Shown here piece by piece: positions 1-7,215 of a DNA stretch of 11,823 nucleotides. The notes below the pieces were generated by a model. The model saw only the letters and a program-made list of their open reading frames with translations. It was not told the origin of the DNA and made no database searches. Made by a program: the position numbers and the translations under genes. The DNA is from Hondaea fermentalgiana (Eukaryota > Sar > Bigyra > Thraustochytrida > Thraustochytriidae). The first letter of the stretch is position 1, and each line of letters begins with the position of its first letter. The DNA is taken from the NCBI GenBank assembly GCA_014084085.1, contig NPFB01000229.1, positions 1 to 11,823 of the forward strand. The letters are read 5' to 3'.

Positions 1-915
1 ATCGAGCGCGGGGCCAAGCTTGACCTGCAGAACAACAATGGATACACCGCGCTTCTGGTAGCATGTCAGCAGCCAAAAGGAATCGCATCACACCGCGGTG
101 GGTCTCCTGCGCTGCATCTTATGCTCTGCTAAGCGGCGGGCGCCGATCTGGATTTGAGGATCATCACGCACTGCCGCTGGCCAGGAAAGAAACTCGCGCC
201 GATGCCGTCGCGTTCCTGGAGTTCGCGACGGCGTCGGAGGTGACGGGGCTCCTCCTGGGCGATTTGCAGCAGCCGCGGAGCCTCGTGGTGCCCTTTTACG
301 AGGAGGGCCTGAGCACGAAGAGGATGTGTACGGTGCTGCCGAACGGGTCTCCAGGCGATGAGCGCGACCTCGTCGCTGAAACGGCGCGTGATCTCGAACG
401 AGTTCAACTCAAACGCTGCCCATGTCCCGCAAAAGTCGCTGCCCAGGCACGTGTCGCGGTGGCTGGTTCGCGCGGCGCGGCAGTACCTCACGCACGACTG
501 GGGCGAGGACGGTGAAAATTACGAGGTCGTGAGCTCGGTGAACGCAAAGTTCCGACACGCGAACAAGGTCACGTGGTTTGATGAGGATCGCCTCTCTTGC
601 GATCTTGTCCAGCAAATCACGCAAGGCATAGAGAACTCGTGCAATGTGGTGGTCTACATCACGGAGCGATGCATGGACGAGCTGCAGAGCGATAACGGAA
701 AATTTATCGAGGATGAGTTTCTCGCGGCAACGCGTGTTCGTATAACGCGCAGTATGATTGCCGTTGTCGTGGACCCGGCAATGCTCGACACGTCGTTGTG
801 GCGAGGACCCCTGCAGAGGCAGCTCAAGCTCGGTCGCCATCTTTACATCGACTTTACAACGCCAGCCAAGTGCGAGGAGAGCTTTCCATCTCTTTTGAAA
901 CGAATCGATGCTTGA
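1..915 (+). pseudogene. Broken ankyrin-repeat / TIR-like domain gene, 5' end outside window
   Basis: Frame 1 opens with an ankyrin-like stretch (GAKLDLQNNNGYTALLVACQ) that runs to a TAA at 130-132. Ankyrin-like text then continues in other frames. Frame 2 near 75-125 gives a helix resembling HHTAVGLLR. Frame 1 at 133-156 gives AAGADLDL. Frame 3 from about 157 gives EDHHALPLARK followed by a helix-rich stretch to about position 360. Frame 1 resumes with a TIR-like domain at about 481-858 and stops with TGA at 913-915. Joining these pieces needs about four frame changes within 480 bases, so the copy is probably a decayed gene. Small introns or sequencing indels are alternatives. The other long genes in the window are intact, which argues against a generally poor assembly. 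Ankyrin-TIR fusions are plausible protist intracellular signalling or immune-like proteins, but no function is shown here. Confidence is good for the domains and moderate for pseudogene status. Confidence 0.6.
358..915 (+). CDS. TIR-like domain ORF (intact 3' part of the broken ankyrin-TIR gene)
   Basis: This 185-codon ORF starts at an ATG, but that start is probably internal to the original gene. Residues 42-167 read as a TIR-like fold. A first strand and loop (QYLTHDWGED) is followed by a WFDEDRLS segment (73-80), a helix with GIENS (90-94), a strand VVVYITER (97-104), a helix with EDEF (118-121), a strand MIAVVVDP (133-140) and a final LGRHLYIDF (158-166). This order matches the TIR-like proteins abundant in oomycetes, brown algae and related protists. 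Glu120 lies where NADase TIR domains carry their catalytic glutamate. Activity is inference only, because the usual Ser/Trp context is not clear. There is no signal peptide or membrane segment, so the product would be cytosolic. If the upstream frame breaks are real, this ORF may not be translated. Confidence 0.5.
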   Translation: MSATSSLKRRVISNEFNSNAAHVPQKSLPRHVSRWLVRAARQYLTHDWGEDGENYEVVSSVNAKFRHANKVTWFDEDRLSCDLVQQITQGIENSCNVVVYITERCMDELQSDNGKFIEDEFLAATRVRITRSMIAVVVDPAMLDTSLWRGPLQRQLKLGRHLYIDFTTPAKCEESFPSLLKRIDA

Positions 916-1788
916 GCCTGATGCATCCGGAAGCGAATCCAATGTGATTCGAAGGCTACCATGAAAAATAGACGCCGCACGGCCGCAATGAAATGTTATG
1001 TTTGTTCTCCTTACCTCTAGCTGTAACGTTTGATGAAAGAGACAAGCGGAGAAGCAACGGCACTTTCCGCGGAGGATGGCGTTGTCTCCGAACGAAACAG
1101 CAGCACCGCCGAGGACCTCAACGAGCATCAGAAACTGCGTTGTCATCGGACAGTTTCTGTGGAACGAACAAAAAACCAAGCAAATTGAGGACTGTGCAGA
1201 TACAGAGCATTTTGGCGGTACCAAATGTGAATTGGTCGTTTTATCGCAATGTTGATTCCCAAGTCATAGTTGCTACATAGAACCGCCTGGGTTTGGGGGG
1301 TTGGAGGAATTGAAGGCCAGCCTTGAATATACACCCAATGATAACGATTTCGCGCTTGTATCTTTTCTACGCTACTTTTCTCAGGATGTAGGCCTACTTG
1401 AGTCAACATTATCCTTGATTGCAATTCATTCGATCGTGCCACGTGCGCAACTCCTCATCTCATTCGCACTGAGCAAAAAGTCACGTAGGGCCGGGTTAGT
1501 ATTGTGCACGCGACGTCTCGGTGTTGCATGTTTCCTCCTACTTTTTCTTCATCCTTTCTGATTCACTCGATGCTTTGCGTTCTACCAGACCAAAGCAGCG
1601 TTTCTCTTCTTTTTGACGGGAGAATTTTTGACTACAATGCGAAGTCCCGCCAAGTCGCAGTGGTCGCCGCCCACTTGTGATCTCTTTGCTGTATGCACCT
1701 TGCAACAAGGGCCATGAATTGATTGGATGGCCATCACTCGCTGTCAACCTGAGTGAGAAAAAGAAGAAAAAAAGTAAAAAAAAGTAAA
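916..1788. other. Intergenic region without a convincing gene
   Basis: This stretch separates the TIR ORF from the tRNA-Glu gene and is less GC-rich than the coding regions. No reading frame with an ATG and a plausible length stands out. The largest open frames begin at non-ATG codons. A 51-codon ATG ORF at 1033-1188 has a protein-like Ser/Glu/Ala-rich composition and follows a pyrimidine-rich tract ending in CTCTAG at 1020, so it could be a remnant exon. It is too short to call. A 10-bp perfect palindrome (GTAGGCCTAC) sits at 1388-1397. Confidence 0.5.
1767..1783 (-). terminator. Pol III oligo-T terminator of tRNA-Glu
   Basis: On the minus strand, a run of eight T (1776-1783) followed by a run of seven T (1767-1773) begins 5 bp beyond the tRNA 3' end. 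Four or more T is normally enough to stop RNA polymerase III, so two runs make a strong main and back-up terminator. Confidence 0.85.
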
Positions 1789-1859
1789 TTCCATGTCCGG
1801 GAATCGAACCCGGGGGTTGACGGTGAGAGCGTCAGATGTTACCATTACACCAACACGGA
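1789..1859 (-). tRNA. trnE-CUC: tRNA-Glu (anticodon CTC)
   Basis: Reading the minus strand from 1859, the acceptor stem TCCGTGT pairs with ACATGGA (one G-T wobble), followed by discriminator A. The D stem is GTGT/ACAT around loop AATGGTA. The anticodon stem TGACG/CGTCA encloses loop CTCTCAC, so the anticodon is CTC and reads GAG. The variable loop is ACCC. The T stem CCGGG/CCCGG encloses TTCGATT. The total is 71 nt, with no intron and no encoded CCA, as expected for a eukaryotic nuclear gene. The internal A and B boxes are intact. A TATA-like element lies about 50 bp upstream and oligo-T runs lie immediately downstream, so the gene looks functional. Confidence 0.95.
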
Positions 1860-1860
1860 T

Positions 1861-2397
1861 ATTTTGCCATTTCTTTGACGTTGAGGGAACTGGCTGACAT
1901 GAAAAATATATAGAAAGTGCAAATCTTTCAAAAGAAGCAACAGTGTTGTGAATTTCGCGTTAAACGGGGTTTTTGCGATTGCGAAGACTCTTCGAATACA
2001 GCAAGAACGGAGCTTGTGCTCGCTCTTTATCAAGAGATTCTCTCGCAGAGCTTTAAAAGCAGCAGAGGCCTTAAAGGTCGGAGCCCATTTAATGGTCTGC
2101 AAGTGAGCACTATCAAGTTGTTCGAAGAAATCGGTGACTTGACGCGCAACAAGCAAAAAAGTCTTGATCGTCTTCTTTATTTCAAAAAGTGGCAAGTGCA
2201 AGGAAAGCGATGTATGAAGATAAGGAGAACAGCAATAGACGTGCGATTGTGATGAGGCAGGGAGCCTACCGGCCGACCCATTTTTATTTTTATTTTCTCT
2301 CCGAGACCTTTCAAATTGCTAACGATCGCGTCGCGGCTCACGAGGCAGACAAAAGAAGCTCGTGCGTCGGGCTGGGTATCGGTGCGCGGGCGGCACG
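1861..2397. other. Intergenic / 5' leader of the finger-protein gene
   Basis: This stretch lies between two divergently oriented units, tRNA-Glu (minus) and the large protein gene (plus), and should hold the promoter and 5' UTR of the latter. A plus-strand open frame at 1917-2252 (about 110 codons) has a protein-like composition with few rare residues. It has no ATG until near its end, so it is either a remnant, an exon of an unseen gene, or chance. A pyrimidine-rich run at about 2280-2302 precedes the start codon by about 100 bp. No canonical TATA box stands out near 2398. Confidence 0.4.
1906..1912 (-). promoter_or_regulatory. TATA-like element upstream of tRNA-Glu
   Basis: The minus strand reads TATATAT at 1906-1912, about 47-53 bp before the mature tRNA 5' end. 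A CAA triplet lies just before the tRNA start. In plants and some protists an upstream TATA-like box and a CAA initiation site accompany the internal A and B boxes of tRNA genes. Its role here is inferred from position alone. Confidence 0.4.
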
Positions 2398-5300
2398 ATG
2401 AGCGCGTCCCTCGGAGCCGAGGCTGGCAATGACAGCGACAGCGGCAGCAACATCAGCAGCAGCAGCAGCAGCAGCAGCAGCGGCAGCGGCAGTGGCAGCG
2501 GCAGCAACATTAGCAGCAGCAGCAGCAGCAGCAGCAGCGGCGGTGGTGGCAGCAACAGCAACAGCGGCAGCGGCAGCGGCAGCGGCAGTGGCAGCGGCAA
2601 CGACAAGCCAGTGCAGAAGGCGGCTACGAGCAACGCGTCAATGAGCCCTGCAGCGATGAGCTCAACAATGGATCCGGTCGAGAGTTGGGTAGTGGCAGGG
2701 CTCGTGAAACTATCCACAGGATTGAGCGATTCTCCCGGAGGCGACCATCGGCCCACCGGAGGAAGCGGCGCAACGGCAGCCGACGTGGGCGAGAACGATG
2801 CGGCCTTGACAGCCGAGATCTTATCTCATACGGAAAAAGCGGAAAACCCTTTGCACAAGGACCTTCCAGCGTTGCCCGCCGGCAAAGTGCATGCATCCCC
2901 AGTCGCGGCGCGACCAGCTCCTCCACCCATAACGCCCGCTGTGCAGTCGCGTCATGTCATCAAAAAGACCGTAGCAAGGCGCCGTGCCTCGGTTACATCG
3001 GTAGGATCGATTGGGCTCGATGGCGAGGGGCGCCCCCTCATGACGTCAAGCGGGCGCAGGAGGAAGCCAGCACGTATTTATGAGGCAGAACCAGCTTCGG
3101 TTCACAATCGAAGGCTCCGCGGTCTACCCACGTTACAATCCTCAACTCCACGAACGCACAAGTCTGCGCAGAAACGCAAGTTGAAATTGACATATAAGCC
3201 CATGGCTACCACCCCCTCTTCTTCAACATCATCATCATCATCACTACCCGCGTCCCGGAAAGATACACTCAAGTTGCCCGAATCCTCTAGCAAGGCCTTT
3301 AATCGCGAAAGCCTTTCAACATCCTCTCTTGGTGATTTGCGCGCCAGCAGCAAGATCGGCGGCAGTGGGTCTGTCGCTGACGATCAAAATGCTTCTGTGC
3401 CTTGCGAGGTCGCAAAGAAGAACACTGGCGACGCAATGAGGCCCAGCGCACAATCTGCGGAAAAATTGGCCAGCAGCAAAGCCAGCGACAATAGGGCTGT
3501 CGCCAACCAGAAGGCCATCCAAGTGCCTAGCAAGACGAACCACGAGAAATTAGGCGATTCGGCGAGTGCCAAGGTTCATTCCGCGCAAAAGGCGCCCACC
3601 CTTGTGCGGGACAATCAACAAGACCTGGGCAACGCCGGCCTCAGGTGCGGAGGCAAAGAAAAGACGAAAGAGAGCGTCACAACTCGTGTGAGCACCGGGC
3701 CTCTTGATGCAGTGCGCACTGTCGCAGGTCGTGACGAGACCGACAACTTGGGACGCGGCACTAATGAGATTGCTGTTCGCGACTCCAATGCAAAGAATGC
3801 TTCGAAATCACCTCAATTGCAAGAGACTGGCTCTGTTGCCATCGGAAACGCTGCAAAGGAACGCGAGGTCTCCACCGCCGCGTCAATATTTCTGCCTTCA
3901 AAGACGCTCTGCGAGGATACGGATATGGTAAAGAGAGCTCTCGAGGTGTACAAGCTCTTGAAGAAGGAAGAGAAAAGTAAACGTAAGAAGCAACGGCGCA
4001 AGTCCAAGCATGAAAAGGTGGCTCAAGTAAACAAAGGGCGAAAAATGGACGAGACCCCTGGTAAGACCAACAAGGAGGACAAAATTGAGTCGCATGAGAT
4101 GGAGAGCCAAACGAAGGACATGGAGAAGAAAAAGAAGACCAAGACCAAGATCAAGTCCAAAAAGAAGCAAAGGGAAAAGCTCAAGACGCTGGTGATGATC
4201 ATGAAGCTTTTGGCGTACAAACCTGTGCAAACATCAAAACTCGAGACTGCGCCCGTGGCCGCGGGCGCAAGTGGTTCACAAAAGAATGATGCGGCTGGAA
4301 GCGGCGCCAGTCGTCGCGTTGACGCGGCAGAACCCGCAGAACCCGCGCCTGATCGCGGGCCCGGAATGTCTCGAAGCAGACGCGCGATTAAGCCCGTATC
4401 GCACTTTGTGGCCGAATCTGCCAGTGACGACAACAAGAAGATCCTTCGTGAGACACAGCAAGATCCAAACAAGAGAAAGTCCGTGTCATCGCGCAATTCG
4501 GGTAATACTCCAGTTTCAAAATCGAAGACAGTGTCTGGCAAGAGAAAACGAGCGCGTAGGGGCTCGCAGCCCGTCAGCCAGACGCCCAAGTCTTCTCGAA
4601 AGCGCACTTTATTGAAGCACGAAGAGCGCACTATTCACCATGCTGACGTCAAGGATGATGCAATGTCCAACAACAACAATAACAACAACAACAACAAGAG
4701 GTTAAAACCGAGCCACAGTAGCGGCGCTCCGGTGCAAAGTGAAACAAAATCATGCCACGCTGCCCTGGGTACTGGCGAGGGCAACCTCGACAAGAAGCCC
4801 AACGGCAAGGGCAGTCACGCTGGCGTCGAGGCTGTTGATTATAAAGTCATCAACGCTGATGGTATCAAGGACGCTGTTCGTAGCGATCATGAACACAACC
4901 TGAAAAGAGTTAGCGGTCTCGAGGCAAACGATTGCGTGGCCAACGGACAAGACGGCGGCAGCGATGGTAAGATAAAGCGTGTGGTGAATGACACTTTCGA
5001 GAGCAGCAAGGGATCTGACAATCTTGCCATTGGCGCCGTCGCAAAAGCCAGCCTCGGTGATGAGGAAAGGTCCGGCACCGACAATGATAAGAGAAGCAGC
5101 GTGGACAAGGAAGAAAAACCCGTCGTCAGCACTGAAGAAAATGTCGATGTTGAAGCTGCAGCAAAGTTCGGCATTGATAGAAAAGAAAGTGTCGGGATTC
5201 GTGAGGAAGAAGACGCTGCCAATCACAACGAGGAAGAAGATGCTGCCAATAACATCGGAAAAGTAGACGCGGACAACAACAGCGACGATGGCAGTGAGGC

Positions 5301-6033
5301 CAAGGAACGTGATGAAGCGGGAAAGGACAAGAACAGCGAGAAGAAATGTGACACAGCAAGCACTCACGAAGATCATAGCGACGACAACAAGAAAGGGAAA
5401 AGCGTCGTCGGCAACGGGAAGGAGGAATCTCGTGTCCAAGAATCAGAAAAAGCCAGTCATGACAAGAAAGACAAGGTCGGAGTCCACAAGGAAGAGGACG
5501 CTGCCAACGACAGCGATGGTAGCAGTGAGGCTAGGGAGAGTAATGAAACGGACAAAGATCAGAACCACAAGAGCAAGAAGAAGGATCGCACAAAAAGTAC
5601 TCACGATGACAGCAGCGACGACAGTGACAGTGACAATGACAAAGATAAACGCGACAGTGTCATCGACGGCAAAAATAGCCCCCCAAAGGGAAAGAAAATC
5701 GTGCTTACGGGCAATTGGATCGATTGTGACGATAGTAGTGACCTGAGTTCCGACGACGAGAAAAATTGCTCCGTATCTGGGTGTCAAGGCAAGACACAAC
5801 TGGGCAGTCTTTGTTCTTTTCACGCACGACTGAAGGAATGCAGCATCCCAGGGTGCCGAATGAGACCACATCAGGGAAGCGCGCAATGTTATGTTCATAC
5901 ACGAAGTCAAAAGCAGGGTCGCGATAGAGCGTTTGCTGCGGCTCGAGACTTTCGTGCGTCAAGTTCGTCGTCTTATCTCCCTCGCGAGAAGCTGACCATG
6001 AAAAAGCTTAAGTTGGCTCGCTACTTTTCTTGA
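2398..6033 (+). CDS. Large disordered nuclear-type protein with twin CX4CX9-10CX2H fingers
   Basis: This is a single 1211-aa reading frame. I chose the ATG at 2398 because the 12 codons before it in the open frame contain no ATG. Residues 13-67 are a Ser/Gly tract. Two short R-x-x-K-P type motifs follow (RRRKPARIYE at about 220-229 and SRRAIKPVSHF at about 659-669). Lys-rich blocks lie at about 522-540 and 576-597, and a GKRKRARR nuclear-localisation-like cluster at 714-721. An Asn9 run is at 758-766. A long Asp/Glu/Lys/Ser-rich region at about 880-1122 has internal repeats. The C-terminus holds two tandem fingers with ligands C1124, C1129, C1139, H1142 and C1148, C1153, C1164, H1167. That spacing resembles the WRKY19-like zinc-binding repeats of plants and oomycetes. 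It then ends in a basic tail. Composition and fingers suggest a nuclear chromatin or transcription-associated protein. No catalytic domain is visible and I do not recognise the gene. Confidence 0.85.
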   Translation: MSASLGAEAGNDSDSGSNISSSSSSSSSGSGSGSGSNISSSSSSSSSGGGGSNSNSGSGSGSGSGSGNDKPVQKAATSNASMSPAAMSSTMDPVESWVVAGLVKLSTGLSDSPGGDHRPTGGSGATAADVGENDAALTAEILSHTEKAENPLHKDLPALPAGKVHASPVAARPAPPPITPAVQSRHVIKKTVARRRASVTSVGSIGLDGEGRPLMTSSGRRRKPARIYEAEPASVHNRRLRGLPTLQSSTPRTHKSAQKRKLKLTYKPMATTPSSSTSSSSSLPASRKDTLKLPESSSKAFNRESLSTSSLGDLRASSKIGGSGSVADDQNASVPCEVAKKNTGDAMRPSAQSAEKLASSKASDNRAVANQKAIQVPSKTNHEKLGDSASAKVHSAQKAPTLVRDNQQDLGNAGLRCGGKEKTKESVTTRVSTGPLDAVRTVAGRDETDNLGRGTNEIAVRDSNAKNASKSPQLQETGSVAIGNAAKEREVSTAASIFLPSKTLCEDTDMVKRALEVYKLLKKEEKSKRKKQRRKSKHEKVAQVNKGRKMDETPGKTNKEDKIESHEMESQTKDMEKKKKTKTKIKSKKKQREKLKTLVMIMKLLAYKPVQTSKLETAPVAAGASGSQKNDAAGSGASRRVDAAEPAEPAPDRGPGMSRSRRAIKPVSHFVAESASDDNKKILRETQQDPNKRKSVSSRNSGNTPVSKSKTVSGKRKRARRGSQPVSQTPKSSRKRTLLKHEERTIHHADVKDDAMSNNNNNNNNNKRLKPSHSSGAPVQSETKSCHAALGTGEGNLDKKPNGKGSHAGVEAVDYKVINADGIKDAVRSDHEHNLKRVSGLEANDCVANGQDGGSDGKIKRVVNDTFESSKGSDNLAIGAVAKASLGDEERSGTDNDKRSSVDKEEKPVVSTEENVDVEAAAKFGIDRKESVGIREEEDAANHNEEEDAANNIGKVDADNNSDDGSEAKERDEAGKDKNSEKKCDTASTHEDHSDDNKKGKSVVGNGKEESRVQESEKASHDKKDKVGVHKEEDAANDSDGSSEARESNETDKDQNHKSKKKDRTKSTHDDSSDDSDSDNDKDKRDSVIDGKNSPPKGKKIVLTGNWIDCDDSSDLSSDDEKNCSVSGCQGKTQLGSLCSFHARLKECSIPGCRMRPHQGSAQCYVHTRSQKQGRDRAFAAARDFRASSSSSYLPREKLTMKKLKLARYFS
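2446..2601 (+). repeat. AGC/GGC triplet microsatellite with an in-frame tandem duplication
   Basis: A 57-bp unit encoding SNI, nine Ser and a Gly-Ser tail is present at 2446-2502 and again from 2503, where its end diverges into Gly/Asn codons. Two perfect AGC runs of nine codons (2455-2481 and 2512-2538) lie inside. In the other frames the tract reads poly-Ala or, on the opposite strand, poly-Leu. The sense frame is fixed by the 1211-codon gene. Confidence 0.9.
4669..4695 (+). repeat. AAC triplet run encoding nine Asn
   Basis: Nine consecutive Asn codons, eight AAC and one AAT, lie inside the finger-protein gene just before a KRLKP segment. The single AAT interruption suggests the run is moderately old or stabilised. 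It adds a low-complexity spacer between basic regions. Confidence 0.9.
5203..5256 (+). repeat. 27-bp in-frame tandem duplication in the acidic region
   Basis: Two adjacent 27-bp units encode EEEDAANHN and EEEDAANNI. A third diverged copy (KEEDAAND) starts at 5488. The second and third copies each head a longer acidic segment of about 62 residues that shares the order AAN, SD-G-SEA, STH-D and SDD, at an offset of 86 residues (about 945-1008 versus 1031-1092). The acidic domain therefore grew by internal duplication. Confidence 0.75.
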
Positions 6034-6488
6034 CACTAGATGAATGCCCTTACTGCCTGCGCCAGCCTAGAACTACTTTACTGCTTTAGTAAAAATATCC
6101 CCGCACTGCATGTAACCTTGCTGTCCAATCTTGCGTTCTGAATCAAAGTCTTTGGGAGTTGCTTGCACGGCAGCAGAATATGTGTGAAGAGCTCAAGGAT
6201 TTTCTGATCGTCTCAATTTCTTTGCGGGTGCTTACAGAGTCCGTTCTGTTTTGTTTTCGCTTATATCGTATGTGCAACCTCGTTGATGGCGATGGCTTGT
6301 GTGCGCGCGTTGCGTGAGTCTGGGTGCGTAGCACTCTATTTTCGCACCGGCTTTGCGCATTCTTTGGGGTCGGTCTTTCAACACCACTCTCGTTCTCTAC
6401 CAAGAATAGTATATAAAGATTGCTTCCTACCCCTTCACCAAGCGTGGGCACGTACATCGAAATGGCCACCCACTATAGACAGCTGGGT
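6034..6488. other. 3' region of the finger-protein gene and tRNA-Thr upstream region
   Basis: This should hold the 3' UTR of the plus-strand gene and the 5' flank of tRNA-Thr. No AATAAA is present near the stop codon. Open frames here are short and show no recognisable protein. A TATATAAA box at 6410-6417 is the clearest motif. Confidence 0.45.
6410..6417 (+). promoter_or_regulatory. TATATAAA box upstream of tRNA-Thr
   Basis: This perfect TATATAAA lies 72 bp before the tRNA-Thr 5' end. That is further than the usual position for a Pol III TATA element. It could still serve the tRNA, start a longer precursor, or drive an unrecognised short transcript. A second ACTATAG motif at 6472-6478 is closer (about 11 bp upstream). 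Confidence 0.35.
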
Positions 6489-6564
6489 GCTTTTGTAGCA
6501 CAGTGGCAGTGCATTTGATTCGTAATCAAAAGGTCCCGGGTTCGATTCCCGGCGAAAGCTGTCT
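6477..6564. repeat. 8-bp inverted repeat bracketing the tRNA-Thr gene
   Basis: AGACAGCT at 6477-6484 is the exact reverse complement of AGCTGTCT at 6557-6564. The 3' arm overlaps the last bases of the acceptor stem, so in the precursor this pairing would compete with the normal acceptor stem or extend beyond it. It may be chance. Confidence 0.6.
6489..6560 (+). tRNA. trnT-CGU: tRNA-Thr (anticodon CGT)
   Basis: The acceptor stem GCTTTTG pairs with CGAAAGC (one T-G wobble), followed by discriminator T. The D stem GCAC/GTGC encloses AGTGGCA. The anticodon stem TTTGA/TCAAA encloses loop TTCGTAA, so the anticodon is CGT and reads ACG. The variable loop is AGGTC. The T stem CCGGG/CCCGG encloses TTCGATT. 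The total is 72 nt, with no intron and no encoded CCA. The A and B box regions are intact and oligo-T follows within 10 bp, so the gene looks functional. Confidence 0.95.
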
Positions 6565-6567
6565 AAC

Positions 6568-6589
6568 TTTTTTTATTTTTTTATTTTTT
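6568..6589 (+). terminator. Pol III oligo-T terminator of tRNA-Thr
   Basis: Three T runs (7, 7 and 6 bases, at 6568-6574, 6576-6582 and 6584-6589), each separated by a single A, begin 8 bp after the tRNA 3' end. This is a strong, redundant Pol III stop. Confidence 0.85.
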
Positions 6590-7180
6590 ACTTCTCCCCA
6601 CTGTCAGCATTTCTGCTGGCAGCAGCCAGAAGAAAGAAAAAATCTTTTCGCGATCATGCGCATCTTCTGCTCCCTGCACCTTGCATGATGTTGACGCTGC
6701 GCGCCTTTGCAGTTTCCCGCTCTCGTAGCTGGGCGCCTCCTACTCGATGTCCATCGCGTATACCCCGTCGCGCGCTGCCACGCTCCTAGCGCGCGCATCT
6801 CATTTCGCTCGCAGTTCTCTGCCCGCTGCAGCTGCTGCTGCCCTTGGTGAAATCGCGGCAGCGGCGCGGGAAGAGAACCAGCTTCCCGTTTGCCTTCCTT
6901 GCCAATGGCACGCAAGCCTGCCCTCATCATCAATCATCAGACACACCAGACAACCCGGCGCAGCGCTGGCGGCGTCAACGAGAGAGCGCAAAGGGGACAA
7001 GCAGCGGCGCGAGGGAGGGCGAGGATTCAGGGCGCTCCAATCACACGAGCCCCGCTGCGGCTGCGCCCTGCCTGCCCGATACAAGCGCGTGGCGTCGCCT
7101 CGATTCGCGTAGGCGGCCGCTAGGGAGGCCTAGCAGGCCGGCTGGCCTCGCTGGCGACAGCGACGGCGAACGGAGAAGAC

Positions 7181-7200
7181 GCAGGCGCAGGCGCAGGCGC
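7181..7200 (+). repeat. GCAGGC hexamer repeat
   Basis: About 3.3 perfect copies of GCAGGC lie head to tail 16 bp before the longer AGGCG array. They share the AGGC core with it, so the two probably arose by related slippage. Confidence 0.8.
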
Positions 7201-7215
7201 AATTCAAGCCAAGCC

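Noticed and set aside
409..1224. 271-codon minus-strand frame over the TIR region
   Set aside because: It has no recognisable domain, and the opposite strand carries a clear TIR-like domain.
1388..1397. 10-bp palindrome GTAGGCCTAC, with a related TAGGCCTA at 7407-7414
   Set aside because: These are single short palindromes with no loop or other context; chance is likely.
2319..2756. Poly-Leu/Pro minus-strand frame resembling a signal or membrane segment
   Set aside because: It arises from the AGC/GGC microsatellite read on the opposite strand.
4750..5439. Minus-strand hydrophobic 229-codon frame that looks like a membrane protein
   Set aside because: Reversed Asp and Glu/Lys codons give Val and Phe/Leu, so the hydrophobicity comes from the acidic, Lys-rich sense gene.
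6503..6688. Short ORF beginning inside tRNA-Thr
   Set aside because: It overlaps the tRNA and its oligo-T terminator, so it is chance.
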